The position numbers were made by a program, and so were the translations under genes. The notes under the pieces were generated by a model. The model saw nothing but the letters and a program-made list of their open reading frames with translations, ran no database searches and was not told the DNA's origin. From Agroathelia rolfsii (lineage: Eukaryota > Basidiomycota > Agaricomycetes > Amylocorticiales > Amylocorticiaceae), in the NCBI GenBank assembly GCA_018343915.1, contig JABRWF010000008.1:2480001-2544000 (forward strand): a stretch of 64,000 nucleotides of DNA, read 5' to 3'. Positions 31,431 through 41,541 of this stretch are shown one piece after another. Each line of letters begins with the position of its first letter. Within the stretch, counting starts at the first letter, position 1.

Positions 31431-34400
31431 ATGTCATCTGTGAGCACTGCACCAGCCGCATCCTCGAAGTCTGATGCTTCTACCGAGACCGGACACCTTG
31501 CTCCGTCGGGCGATGGAAATGGAAATGATGTCTCCGATCTTGGACGAATGGAGTATCTCCGGGGGTGGGAGAATTATGGTACGTGGAAATACAAAATGAG
31601 TGATGTATTAGAAGAATTAGGTATTTTGAAATATGTAACCGGAAACAAGCGGACCGACCCCGGGGAGAAGAACCCGGAATACGAAGAATGGGAAACCAAG
31701 CAGCGTAAGGCACTTCGCACAATACGGTCTCGTATTGCTGAGAGTTCATCAAACTCTATTAACACGGCAAGCACTGGAGCCGAGGCATGGGATATTTTAA
31801 AGAAGCGTTTTGAGGCTCAGGGTGAGAAGGCGGCTGTTCGGCTTCGCCAGCAGTTGCACCGCACAGCCTGCATAGATGGTGATTCAATACAGGAGTATAT
31901 TGACAATTTCAGGACCGTAGCCGACCAGTTAGCTGTACTAGGTAAACCGCTGACTGATGTAGAGACCTGCTCAATGATCTTGGCAGGGTTGCCTGATTCA
32001 TGGGACCCATTCACTCGATCTATTCGAAGTGAAATGTATTCAAACTCTAACGATATGATTGAAGAAGTTTTAGAAGAAGATCGACGCCTGAAGGATAGGG
32101 CCGGAACAGACGCAACAGCTCTAGCATTTAGAAAATATGGTAGGCCTGGCCAAGGATCGAAGGGTCGAAACCCTAACATCATTTGCTTCCGATGCAATGG
32201 GCGTGGTCACATTGCTCGTTACTGCAAGTCAAATGGTAATGACAATCAGCAACAAACCGCTGCGCCGGCCAGCATGGGCGAAGACTCTAAACCGGCGAGC
32301 ACCAGCAAGAGATCTTTCCCTGTGGTGGGCGATGCATTCCCCACTAGCGAGTCCGAATCTCATTGGTTGGGCGACACCGGTGCCAGTGTGCATGTGGCAT
32401 ATGATCGACGCTTATTTAGGGAGTATACTACGTCACATGTGAAGGAAATCAAAGGCGCCGGCTCTGCCAAAGTTGCCGGTTCAGGTACGATCGATATTGT
32501 TTCAACAGTCGGTGGGGAAACCCACCAGTTCACGCTGACAAATGTGCTGCACGTGCCGAGCTTGCATATGAATCTCATCTCATTAGGCCGAATGGAGAAG
32601 GCTGGATATGCCATTCACGCGGAGGACGGCCGGCTCGATTGCATTGAGCGTCCATCAGACAAGGTTGTCCTCCGTGGGAAGCGTATTGATGAACACCTCT
32701 ACTGTATGGATCTTGATCCTGTCATCCCTAACAACATGTACGCGGCTGTCTCTACAAACACCACTGACGCCGCACCTACCACGCGCACTTGGGAGGAGTG
32801 GCATGAAGCCCTTGGTCATATTCATTATGGAGCAATAGAGATGCTGCATAAGAAAAATATGGTATTTGGTTTATCATTTTCCTCGAAGGCACCTGTATCT
32901 ACAGAGTGCGATGCGTGCATCCAGGCAAAGGCACATGTTGAGCCAATTCCCAAGGAAGTGGCGCCTAAGGTCCGAGACATCGGAGAGCTGATCGTTTCAG
33001 ATGTCTGGGGCCCTGCACGCATCACTGGCATTGGACAGCGCCGGTTCTTCTTTACATTTACTGACGCCGCGACGCGTCATGTGACAGTTTATTTTTCGGA
33101 GCACAAATCAGATGCACCCAAGTTTGTTAAAGCTTACAAATCATTCTTAGACACCCAAAAGGGCATAAAGATGAAGACCTTAAGGGTTGACAATGGCAAA
33201 GAATATGTGAACACTGATTTACAAGAATATCTGCAGAGCGAAGGCATTCGCCTTGAGGTCACGTCACCCTACTCATCTTTCCAAAACGGGATTGCCGAGC
33301 GAATGAATCGCACCCTAGTGGAGTTGGCGCGCGCTATGATTGCAGCTGCTGATGTTGCGCCGGCCTTATGGCCCGAAGCAATTCAGTATGCCTGCTATAT
33401 TCGGAACCGCGCGCCGACGAAGAAGCTCGAGAATCAAACTCCGCACGAGGCCTTTTGGGGAGAGAAGCCCGACATTAGCCATTTACGGCCATTTGGAGCT
33501 AAGCTGTGGGTGCTTACGCCCGAGAACCAGCATCACAAGCTTGATATGAAGGCTAAACCCTTTATATTCACCGGCTTCTCGGAACAGTCCCTGGCCCACC
33601 GTTACTGGTCACCGCACAAGCGCCAGATACGCACTTCCCGAAATGTTGTCTTCGCGAGATCTCAGCAAGTTGACTATCATCCGGGCCCTGTACTGCTCAA
33701 GGAGGAGAATAAGGAGGGTGAGCAGTCACAGGAGGAGGGGATGGAGATGGACTTGGATGGTTCAAACAACAATCACATTGACAATGCTACATCTACACAA
33801 GAGGACGATACCGAACTACAGGAGGAGGAAACAGGAGAAGAAGATAGTGAAGGGGACAAGTCACATGACGAGGACGAGCGCTCAGACAATGAATCTGACA
33901 CACTACAACCACGCCGCTCGGCTCGACTGCAGGAAAAGGCTGAGAAAGGAAACACCACGGCCGCAATCGCAAACTATGCTTACGTGTTTGGAGCGATGAT
34001 GGGACAGATTGGACAGGAGGACCCGAAGAGTTGGAAGGAAGCAACGGAGGATCGGGATGCAGGGGCATGGATGACGGCAATGGAGAGTGAAATGGGGCAG
34101 TTGAAGACACGAGGGACATATGAATTGGTGGAAAGGCCGGCCGGAAGGAGGGTATTGACGTCAAAATGGGTTTACAAGCGGAAGCGGAATGAGAAGGGTC
34201 AGGTGGTGAAGCACAAGGCGCGTCTCGTGGCCCGTGGATTCGAGCAAGTCCTCGGTGTGGACTACAATGACACATTCGCACCGGTCGTTCGGCACGACAC
34301 GCTCCGGACGTTATTCGCAATTGCCGCTGCACGTGATATGGAGGCGCATCAGATGGACGTTGTCGGCGCATATCTCAACGGCACATTGGAAGAAGAAATT

Positions 34401-35558
34401 TACCTCGAGCAACCCGAAGGATTTGATGACAGTACCGGCCGCGTTTGGAAACTCAGTCGCGCGATTTACGGGCTCAAGCAGGCGGGGCGGGTCTGGAATA
34501 CTGACCTCAACCAATCCCTAATTGGGCTCGGGTTCACACAACTGGGTTCTGAGCCATGTGCTTACGTAAAAAATGTTGGCTCACATGTTGTCATCATTGC
34601 TGTGTATGTGGACGACATGGCAATCCTTGCCGACTCTGCCGCGCTTATGTCAAGGACCAAGGCTGCAATTGGAGGCCGATTCGAGACTACCGACCTAGGG
34701 CCTATCCGTCACATTCTGGGCATTGAGATCACACGCGATCGTGCATCACACACCATCACACTATCACAAGGCGCTTATGCACGCGCGATCGTCGAAAAGT
34801 TTCGTTTGACAACATCACACCCCGAGCTTATCCCTGCTGATCCACGCATCAAACTACAGCGCGCGGCCGACGATGACATCATCACACAAGCACCGTACCA
34901 ATCTGCCGTCGGCGCGCTGCTATATCTCGCACTCATGACTCGGCCCGATATTGCATTCGCAGTGCAGCATCTGGCTCAATTCAACTCAAAACCAACAAAT
35001 CAGCACTGGAACGCGGTCAAACGAATCTTCAAGTATATTTTGGGAACTCTCGATCACGGCATATCTTACACTGGCGGCCTGTACTCACTCGATTTGGTCG
35101 GATACTCGGACGCAGATTGGGCAGCTAACATTACCGACCGCCGCTCGATTACCGGATACGTATTCGTTTTTGGCAATGGCCCGATTGCCTGGAGCTCGAA
35201 GAAACAAACGTCCGTCGCCCTATCAACTATGGAGGCCGAGTACATGGCCTTATCAGCCACTGCTCGCCAGGCCACGTGGTTGCGCCGTCTCCTGGCTGAC
35301 TTAGGCATCGCTTGCTCCGGATCTACGCCGATCTTCGCCGACAACCAGGCAGCAAATCAGCTCGCTCACAACACCGTTCACCATTCACGCGCTAAACACA
35401 TCGACATTCGCTATCATCACGTGCGCGAGCAAATCGTTGATCGCGTCATCAATATTACGTACACGCCGAGTGAAGATAACTATGCCGACATATTCACGAA
35501 GGCACTCGCCCGCCCGGCTTTCGAGAAATTGAAGGATGGTTTAGGATTACGTCGCTGA
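31431..35558 (+). CDS. Ty1/copia gag-pol polyprotein
   Basis: 1375 residues, no intron or frameshift. The Gag part (UBN2-like, WENYGTWKYKMSDVL near residue 50) ends in a CCHC knuckle CFRCNGRGHIARYC at about 252-265. Then the aspartic protease WLGDTGASVHV (about 311). Integrase zinc region HEALGHIHYG with CDACIQAK (about 455-500); core DVWGP, RVDNGKEY and FQNGIAERMNRTL (about 520-625), the D,D,E triad being visible. Reverse transcriptase KWVYKRKRNEKGQVVKHKAR, FAPVVRHDTLR, and AVYVDDMAIL (about 1058). RNase H YSDADWAA, STMEAEYMALS, HSRAKHIDIRYHH. An acidic linker near 755-830 separates integrase from RT. All catalytic residues appear present, so it may be autonomous. Start at the first ATG after the primer site. 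Confidence 0.95.
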   Translation: MSSVSTAPAASSKSDASTETGHLAPSGDGNGNDVSDLGRMEYLRGWENYGTWKYKMSDVLEELGILKYVTGNKRTDPGEKNPEYEEWETKQRKALRTIRSRIAESSSNSINTASTGAEAWDILKKRFEAQGEKAAVRLRQQLHRTACIDGDSIQEYIDNFRTVADQLAVLGKPLTDVETCSMILAGLPDSWDPFTRSIRSEMYSNSNDMIEEVLEEDRRLKDRAGTDATALAFRKYGRPGQGSKGRNPNIICFRCNGRGHIARYCKSNGNDNQQQTAAPASMGEDSKPASTSKRSFPVVGDAFPTSESESHWLGDTGASVHVAYDRRLFREYTTSHVKEIKGAGSAKVAGSGTIDIVSTVGGETHQFTLTNVLHVPSLHMNLISLGRMEKAGYAIHAEDGRLDCIERPSDKVVLRGKRIDEHLYCMDLDPVIPNNMYAAVSTNTTDAAPTTRTWEEWHEALGHIHYGAIEMLHKKNMVFGLSFSSKAPVSTECDACIQAKAHVEPIPKEVAPKVRDIGELIVSDVWGPARITGIGQRRFFFTFTDAATRHVTVYFSEHKSDAPKFVKAYKSFLDTQKGIKMKTLRVDNGKEYVNTDLQEYLQSEGIRLEVTSPYSSFQNGIAERMNRTLVELARAMIAAADVAPALWPEAIQYACYIRNRAPTKKLENQTPHEAFWGEKPDISHLRPFGAKLWVLTPENQHHKLDMKAKPFIFTGFSEQSLAHRYWSPHKRQIRTSRNVVFARSQQVDYHPGPVLLKEENKEGEQSQEEGMEMDLDGSNNNHIDNATSTQEDDTELQEEETGEEDSEGDKSHDEDERSDNESDTLQPRRSARLQEKAEKGNTTAAIANYAYVFGAMMGQIGQEDPKSWKEATEDRDAGAWMTAMESEMGQLKTRGTYELVERPAGRRVLTSKWVYKRKRNEKGQVVKHKARLVARGFEQVLGVDYNDTFAPVVRHDTLRTLFAIAAARDMEAHQMDVVGAYLNGTLEEEIYLEQPEGFDDSTGRVWKLSRAIYGLKQAGRVWNTDLNQSLIGLGFTQLGSEPCAYVKNVGSHVVIIAVYVDDMAILADSAALMSRTKAAIGGRFETTDLGPIRHILGIEITRDRASHTITLSQGAYARAIVEKFRLTTSHPELIPADPRIKLQRAADDDIITQAPYQSAVGALLYLALMTRPDIAFAVQHLAQFNSKPTNQHWNAVKRIFKYILGTLDHGISYTGGLYSLDLVGYSDADWAANITDRRSITGYVFVFGNGPIAWSSKKQTSVALSTMEAEYMALSATARQATWLRRLLADLGIACSGSTPIFADNQAANQLAHNTVHHSRAKHIDIRYHHVREQIVDRVINITYTPSEDNYADIFTKALARPAFEKLKDGLGLRR

Positions 35559-35565
35559 GGAGGAG
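35559..35565 (+). promoter_or_regulatory. Polypurine tract of copia element
   Basis: GGAGGAG lies immediately after the gag-pol stop and directly before the 3' LTR. This is the expected plus-strand primer. Confidence 0.75.
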
Positions 35566-35773
35566 TGTTGGGGATTCCGAACAAGGCATAGCAGCGCCGT
35601 ATGTACCTAGTGTAGATTATATTTATCTTCCTTATTGTTTTCTGTCTCTCATCACGCACACATTGGGGTTTGGGATACCCCACGAATATCTTGTACATTT
35701 TGTATAAATACTGAACTATTTACTCTGAAATAAATTGTCGTTCGTATTACCTATCTACGTGTGATTTACAACA
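35566..35773 (+). repeat. 3' LTR of copia element
   Basis: 208 bp, identical by eye to 31136-31343. It is followed by the target duplicate TTTCC at 35774-35778. Confidence 0.93.
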
Positions 35774-35778
35774 TTTCC
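35774..35778. repeat. Right target-site duplication of copia element
   Basis: TTTCC, matching 31131-31135. Confidence 0.9.
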
Positions 35779-37080
35779 AACACGTCATGCGGCACCTCGG
35801 GGGTCCTGATTTCAAAGGTACGTCGATCAAAATAAAGCATAAGCTGAATATATGCTAGACCCAGTTTATCGGCCTCTCCGAGAAAATAAGTGTAAGTCTT
35901 GATTGTTTCTTCTAGGGGCATCCTAAAATCATTGTAGCGAAGGTATTTGTTTTGAGAAAAATAGGGAATACTGTGTGAATTGCAAGACATACGCAACATC
36001 GTTAAGACCTGCGACAGGCATGACCTTTATGCCCACCCGGTTCGGGCCCCATACGTCTGTAACTGCTCTAAGCACCTCTAAGCCAAAACGAGAGCGGCCC
36101 TCAACACTTCCGCCATAGTTATCAGTCCGTTTCTGGGTAAAAACATCAATTTTTGTATCCAAACCAAGTGGAAATAGTTGTTACGTTGGAGTGCGTAGAA
36201 AGAAACTAGGCGGATGAGAAATAAGCCGTTTAATAATTTCACCATGAAACATTCGAAAGGGTGTAGCATACTTGGGCAATCAGGTATCCACCTGCGGCCA
36301 GCACTTCAACTCCATCAAATCCTGCTGCCTTTGCGTTAATTGCGGCATGACGGAATTGTTCAATAATTAAATGCGGATCTTCTATAGCTGTGGGCTGAAA
36401 ATGCAGCATTAGCTTCCTCCTTCCTAGCACTCCCTTTGACTATTGCCTACGATCTGGCATCCGGGCTGACCAGGAAGGAAGCGGAATTTCGTCGAGGTTA
36501 TGGCGGTAATCGCAGAAGGCGCATATACAGGCTAGAAAACCAGTCGGTTTCATGTAAATGGTGTCTGATGCTGTTTTCAAATTTACCTGCCCAGAAGCAA
36601 GTTGTTCCGGAGCCTCTGGATGTGACATACGGCCGACTAGAACAAAATTCAGAATAATGAAACTAGAGTATGAAGAATTCCTTACGATGCCACAGCTGGG
36701 CATAGATAGCACCGCCCTCGACATGCACGGCGTCTGTCACCTTTTTCCAAGCGTCGACGTGCTCTTGGGACCAGATTCCAGGTGCGTTAGAATAGGTTGC
36801 GCTGTGTTTCATGATTTATTTATTATTATTATTATTTTAAAAAAAATCATATGAATAGCCAGATAAGTTCTCGGGTGTACCCTTGCTGGACAATGAGAAT
36901 GCCCTCAGTGATAATGAGGCCTGCGCCTCCTCTTGCCCTCTGACGGTAGTGTTCGACTTGTAAGTCAGAAGGCATATTTCCATTAGCACGATTCCTTGTG
37001 AGTGGGCCCATGTGTATGCGATTGCGAAGCTTAAGACTGCCCAAAGAGGAAGGTTGCAAGAGAGGCGAAATATTGGACAT

Positions 37081-38543
37081 TCTTGTTCAAGTTGTTCAGG
37101 GAGGGGAGGGGTTGCCTGAAATGTTTGGAATAGGGTAATCAATTAGAGAGGACGTGAGGCTGAAAATTCTTTATGTGCTTGTATGGACTGTTGTCTCTCA
37201 GATGTCAGTGTAAGCAGAACTGCTCAGCTCGGCTGCTGACACGATACCGAAGCATAGGGGCCGTAGAGTATATTTAGCATAGCCCAAAAGCTTTGCTGCT
37301 TAGGAATGCGGGGTATGCGCTACAGCCAACGTCCCGACTCGGATGCTATTGTCATCAAGAGATGTTATTATTGGGTTCAGAAGATGCCCGGCCTTCCCAA
37401 GCTAACGTAACAAGTCCCTCAGTACAAAGGATTTCAATAGGTTCCTACAGAGCATGTGACAAATCACATGACAAGCATGTACCATGATGCATGATGTCTC
37501 ACGGACAGCCTGAACGGCGATAGATGTACGAGCACTGCTACGATCCTGCTCGAGTAGTCTGAATTTCCTGAATTTAAAGCCGAACAGCTGTCCATGGAAA
37601 TGGTAAACATCCTTTTTATCAAAGCTGAAATGGGAGAGTATACGAATTGCGAGCATCCAGACGATATCAACATGCACTGGGGCATTGTCATTGACAGCGT
37701 CATCGAACAGTAGTCACGTTCTCTTACCGATTACAAAAATGCAAACCTCCATGCCTGTTAGGGTTAGTGAAGGCGGAGAAAAAATAGGCTCTGCGATAGA
37801 TGAACACGAGCTTTAGATCTTTAGGATCAAGTACGCACATGAAAAATCCACTCCCAGCAAACTCCATAGGGAGAAAAAGAAATAAAGAGGCAGTTCTGTT
37901 AAAATTGAATTGAAACTAAAAAAAGTGTAAGCGTAAGCAGAATAAGCAGATACAAAAAGAAAAAGAAAGAAGTAGATCGTATTTATGATACATAAGTATG
38001 CAAAAAGGGGAGGAAATGAGTGGATTCGTGCATAATACGGAAGGAGAAGCCAGAAGAGAGAAATCATACAGGCGTCCGAGTTATCGTCGTCGTCGACATA
38101 CAGACACTGCAGACAGACAGGAGATAGACATCAAAGTATACAAGCGTCAGTTTATTTCTCTTCTGTTGTTTTTTTTTTTTTAGAAAGTTTCGAAAGTATA
38201 TGACTGAAAAAAGAAGAAAGGAAAAAAGAGAAAAAGAGAAAGATGATATGATGCATGTTCATTTGGATTTTTTGTTTTTTTCTGCGCCCTCCGTTTCCAA
38301 CTTATTTCCTCTTTGCTCGCACCCACACCCGCACCCGTAACCAGCACAACCCACAGCCTTGAATCTGGTCCATCCCTCAGCGCTCTCTCCCTCCCTCCCT
38401 CTCTCTCGCCTCCCCTATATAAATGGATGAAAGGACGATAGATAAGATAAAACGCGCCCACGAGATTTCACCTTCAAGTTGAATTCTTCGTCTCTCCCTC
38501 CCTCCCCCCCACACTTTCTCTTCCTCACCACCTATCTATGCTC
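37081..38543. other. Intergenic region
   Basis: Contains the upstream block of OYE copy 2 (37208-37260). The right part is CT- and A-rich 3' flank of the velvet gene. No other gene is supported. Confidence 0.5.
37208..37260 (-). promoter_or_regulatory. Conserved upstream block of OYE copy 2
   Basis: GTGTAAGCAGA, CAGCTCGGC and GATACCGAAGCA are at the same distance from the start codon as in copy 1. Confidence 0.45.
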
Positions 38544-40995
38544 TCACACCAGATGATCCTCATCCGAGTAATACGCATACCCAGCACTACCCTCGTCCAT
38601 AGATATCATCGAATGCGACTGCTGCTGCTGATCGAGCGGAAACCGTTTACGCTTACCGCCCCCAGCAGCGGCAGGTCCCTTGCCTTTATTACTGTAGCCA
38701 CCACCACCACCACTACCGGTGCTCCCACCTGTCGGCGAGTCATAGTCTAAATTGCTACCACCAGTGGGCGGCGGGGGAGGGGGCGTAGCGGAGTAATGAT
38801 CATGCTCTTGGCTATGATAGCGCTCCTCATCCTCGTCGTCGAGGTCGCTGCGGAAGGTACGTTGGCCGTGGCCTGGCATCTCGCTCTTCTTGCGTCGCTT
38901 GCGGGGCGCCTGGCGGAGGTTCAGGCGGACACCCCAGGCTGCGAGAGTCTATGAGGAGTTTCAAGGAAAAAATATATGTGATCAGAACACAGGTGGTTAG
39001 CCATAATAGAAAGGCCAAAGGGAGGGAGGAGAGCAGAAGAGTAGATGGTATCTCCTCTCTCTCTCTCTCTCTCTCCCTTCCCCCACCTCAAGCCATGGGA
39101 TAATTCACGCTCTCTTACGCAAGACGAAGAGCAAGCAGGTGTTCAATCATTAAGTTCATGTTCACAAACTTGACCATCGGACACCTGTTTACTCTCCTTC
39201 GTCGAAAGGAGTCCCAAACAGTCACGGAAACATCAAACGATCCTCACCTTTGTCAGCTCCGTTGACGCCTCCAACCCGGGAAATTCCTTTGTCGAATATA
39301 CCCTAAATGGCTGACCATAACACTCCGCCTGGACGACGAGATCCTCGGTATCGGCCACGCGCGAGAAGATGTCAAAGACACGATAACGCAAAAAGAAGCT
39401 TCCTTCCATGCCCACTGCCAGGTCCTATTAAAATATCCGGTCCGACACCAACATGACATGACAAATTCAAAACATGAAAAAAAAAAAAAAAAAAAAAAAG
39501 TCATGTTAGTGCCGAATAAATGAAATGACAAATTTGGGGGAGGGGGATTGGAAATTTATAAACCAAACAAGGGTTGGGGAACCATCAAACACTCACCGCA
39601 AACGGGAATAACAGCGCCTTGCGACCCTGGTAATCAATCGTCGCCGGCTGGACAAACATCGAGCCTACGAGCGCGCTCGTGCACTTGCTGCTCTCGTACA
39701 CCGGCCGGCCGTTCATATGCGTCACGATATCGCTCGCGGGTGGGAATGGCATGGAATTATTACCATAAGACTGCGAATGGCCATGATGATGATGCGGATG
39801 ATGGTGATGGTGGGACTGATACTCCGAAGGGCGGAGTAGCGTCGATACAGACGGGAGCTGTACACTCGGCGCAGAAGGGGGAGGAGGCGGCGGCGGCGGG
39901 GCATTGGACCCATACGAAGACGGTACACGGCCACCAGCGATGGCGCCACTCCCACCCCCTGTGCTGGATATCATCATCGATGAACCCATTGCGGATGAGG
40001 ATGACGAAGACGGGGCAGAGGGCGGGGGAGGTGCATTGGGAACCGAGGACGATGACGAGGAGGGATACTGCATATACTGCGTCTGGTAATGCTGCGATGG
40101 CGGCGGTGCACCGTAGTTGTTCGTATTGTTACCACCACTACCACCATATGGATTCGACGGATCGTACGATGCGCGATAGAGAGATGATGAAGATGAATGC
40201 GACTTGCCAGCACCCGCAGAGGTAGGGTACGGATCGTATGCAGCAGAAGAGGACGATGAGGGTGGCTGCTGTGATTGTTGCGGCTGTTGTTGTTGCTGCT
40301 GCTGCGACCAGGCGCCTGTCGTTGCTGCTGCCGTCGTCGCCGAGGCGGGGAGCGCGGTCTGGGAAGCGAGAATTGCGGCTGGATCCGGGAGCGGGGGCGG
40401 AGCGGTGTCGTCAGGGACGGGGAAGAGGTCCACGTTGCACAGGAGGCCGAGGCTGTCGATTTTTCTGTATTATTGTCGTGTTTTTCCGTAGAGACGCGCA
40501 CGCGGGTAGGTGGGGCGAGGAGGGCGCGGGTGTGAAAGGTGAAAGGGGTAGCAACAAAATGAGATCGTTTGCCATCAGTGTTAGCCGTTAACCGTTAGCG
40601 AGGCGGGAACCAAAAAAGAAACAAAAAGACGCAACTCGTAGTCGGGAATCTCCTGCTCGTACTCTTGGTCTGTGCCGGGGTTGAAAATCTCAAAGAGTTT
40701 CATGAGCACCACAGGCGGTGGATCGAGGGGGCGGCGATCGACTTTGGCATACCTGGGAAGAGAGAGAAAGAGGTTGTAAGTAAGTAGTGGAGGGAGGATG
40801 GCATTATCTCCGCCGTGGGCTGTGGGGACGACGAAGGAGAGCGTACTTTCTGCCTAGGTTGGCCTTTTGGACCTCGACGAGCTCGGTGCGGATCGTGTGG
40901 CCTTGAAACTGGCCGGAGGCAAAATGGATAGGATTGCCTATCGAATTCAAGACCTGCCTGCGCGCCTCGGAGGCGGAGGCAGCAAGGAAAGCCAT
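38544..40995 (-). CDS. Velvet-domain regulator, VelB-like
   Basis: Velvet-family transcriptional regulator; relatives form heterodimers and link development, sporulation and secondary metabolism. First half of the domain: GQFQGHTIRTELVEVQKA, then LGRKYAKVDRRPLDPPPVV. After a linker of over 200 residues the second half follows: VTHMNGRPVYESSKCTSAL, VQPATIDYQGRKALLFPFA, LAVGMEGSFFLRYRVFDIFS, and YSTKEFPGLEASTELTK. The split domain is the VelB pattern, but the insert here is unusually rich in Gln, Ser, Pro and His runs. The C-terminus is basic (RKRRKKSE, a likely nuclear signal) and then Gly/Pro-rich. The junction near 40470-40640 is not fully resolved: no simple GT donor keeps the frame. Upstream exons before 40995 are possible. 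Confidence 0.8.
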
Positions 40996-41541
40996 GCAGG
41001 CGATCTAGGCGAGGTGGGGAGTGTGAATGTCCAAAGGGGGGAGAGTGAGAGAAAGAGACGAAGCGAAAGGGAGGGGAGGAGAGGAGAGAAGCCAAGTACG
41101 AAAAAGGAGGAAACGTACATGCGTCTGTTTGGCTGTCGTACCGGATGATGATGTTGACTTGCGCCGTGGGCTTGGGCGGGAAGGAAGGGACCGCTAGCAG
41201 TCAGGAGCGCTCACTACATGGCCCGACGGCGATGGGCGACATCGAGGGCGGGGGGGAGGGGGGGAAGTTGAGCGAGGGTGAAAACAAAGAGGAGTAAGAG
41301 AATACCAGATGGCCATCTCGCCGTCGACATGACTGCTGCAGTCGACGAGAGATGGAGGGAAGAGAGATATAGACGACGACAAGACACTCACCTACGCCGT
41401 CGTCGCCGTGCTCAGCAGCCAGGACCGAGTTTTGGGCGCCGGTAATAACCAGCAGATCGTCCAAGCCGTTCCGAAAGATTGGAGCCACAGTTACGTAACA
41501 GGTCACATGATCATTGCATTTCACATGATCTAATCTAATCT
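40996..41541. other. Upstream region of the velvet gene
   Basis: G/A-rich on the plus strand. Minus-strand frames with plausible splice signals occur (for example DSQTDAC near 41130-41150), so non-coding or coding 5' exons of the velvet gene may lie here. None could be fixed. Confidence 0.4.

Larger units (their letters stand above)
31136..35773 (+). mobile_element. Complete Ty1/copia LTR retrotransposon
   Basis: A 4638-bp element with identical 208-bp LTRs and a 5-bp target duplication TTTCC. A primer site abuts the 5' LTR and a purine-rich GAGGAGGAG run abuts the 3' LTR. One uninterrupted gag-pol frame fills the centre. The order protease, integrase, reverse transcriptase, RNase H places it in Ty1/copia (Pseudoviridae). 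With identical LTRs and an intact frame it looks very young and possibly still active. It sits antisense inside an exon of the second OYE gene. Confidence 0.95.
30707..37080 (-). pseudogene. Old Yellow Enzyme copy 2, split by copia element
   Basis: Paralogue of 27809-29485 with the same exon plan. It starts LLQPSSLGSLKLRNRIHMGP, has AGLIITEGILIVQQ, APGIWSQEHVDAWKK, YAQLWHLGRMSHPE, the FLSTHSN microexon (36185-36205), RTDNYGGSVEGRSRFGLEV, and YIQLMLYFDRR, and reaches HDVLE. A 4.6-kb Ty1/copia element is inserted here within an exon (31136-35773). The reading resumes after it with TYRPFIK, IEGVVL, and ISMPDVVKRLERGLPL, ending ITELSAVA. Outside the insertion I found no stop or frameshift, so loss of function appears to come from the insertion alone and to be recent. 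The element runs antisense to the gene. Confidence 0.85.

Noticed and set aside
33793..34371. 192-codon minus-strand frame inside the copia element
   Set aside because: Antisense to integrase/RT coding sequence; Pro/Ser-rich shadow without motifs.
39548..40225. 225-codon plus-strand frame
   Set aside because: Antisense shadow of the low-complexity velvet exon.
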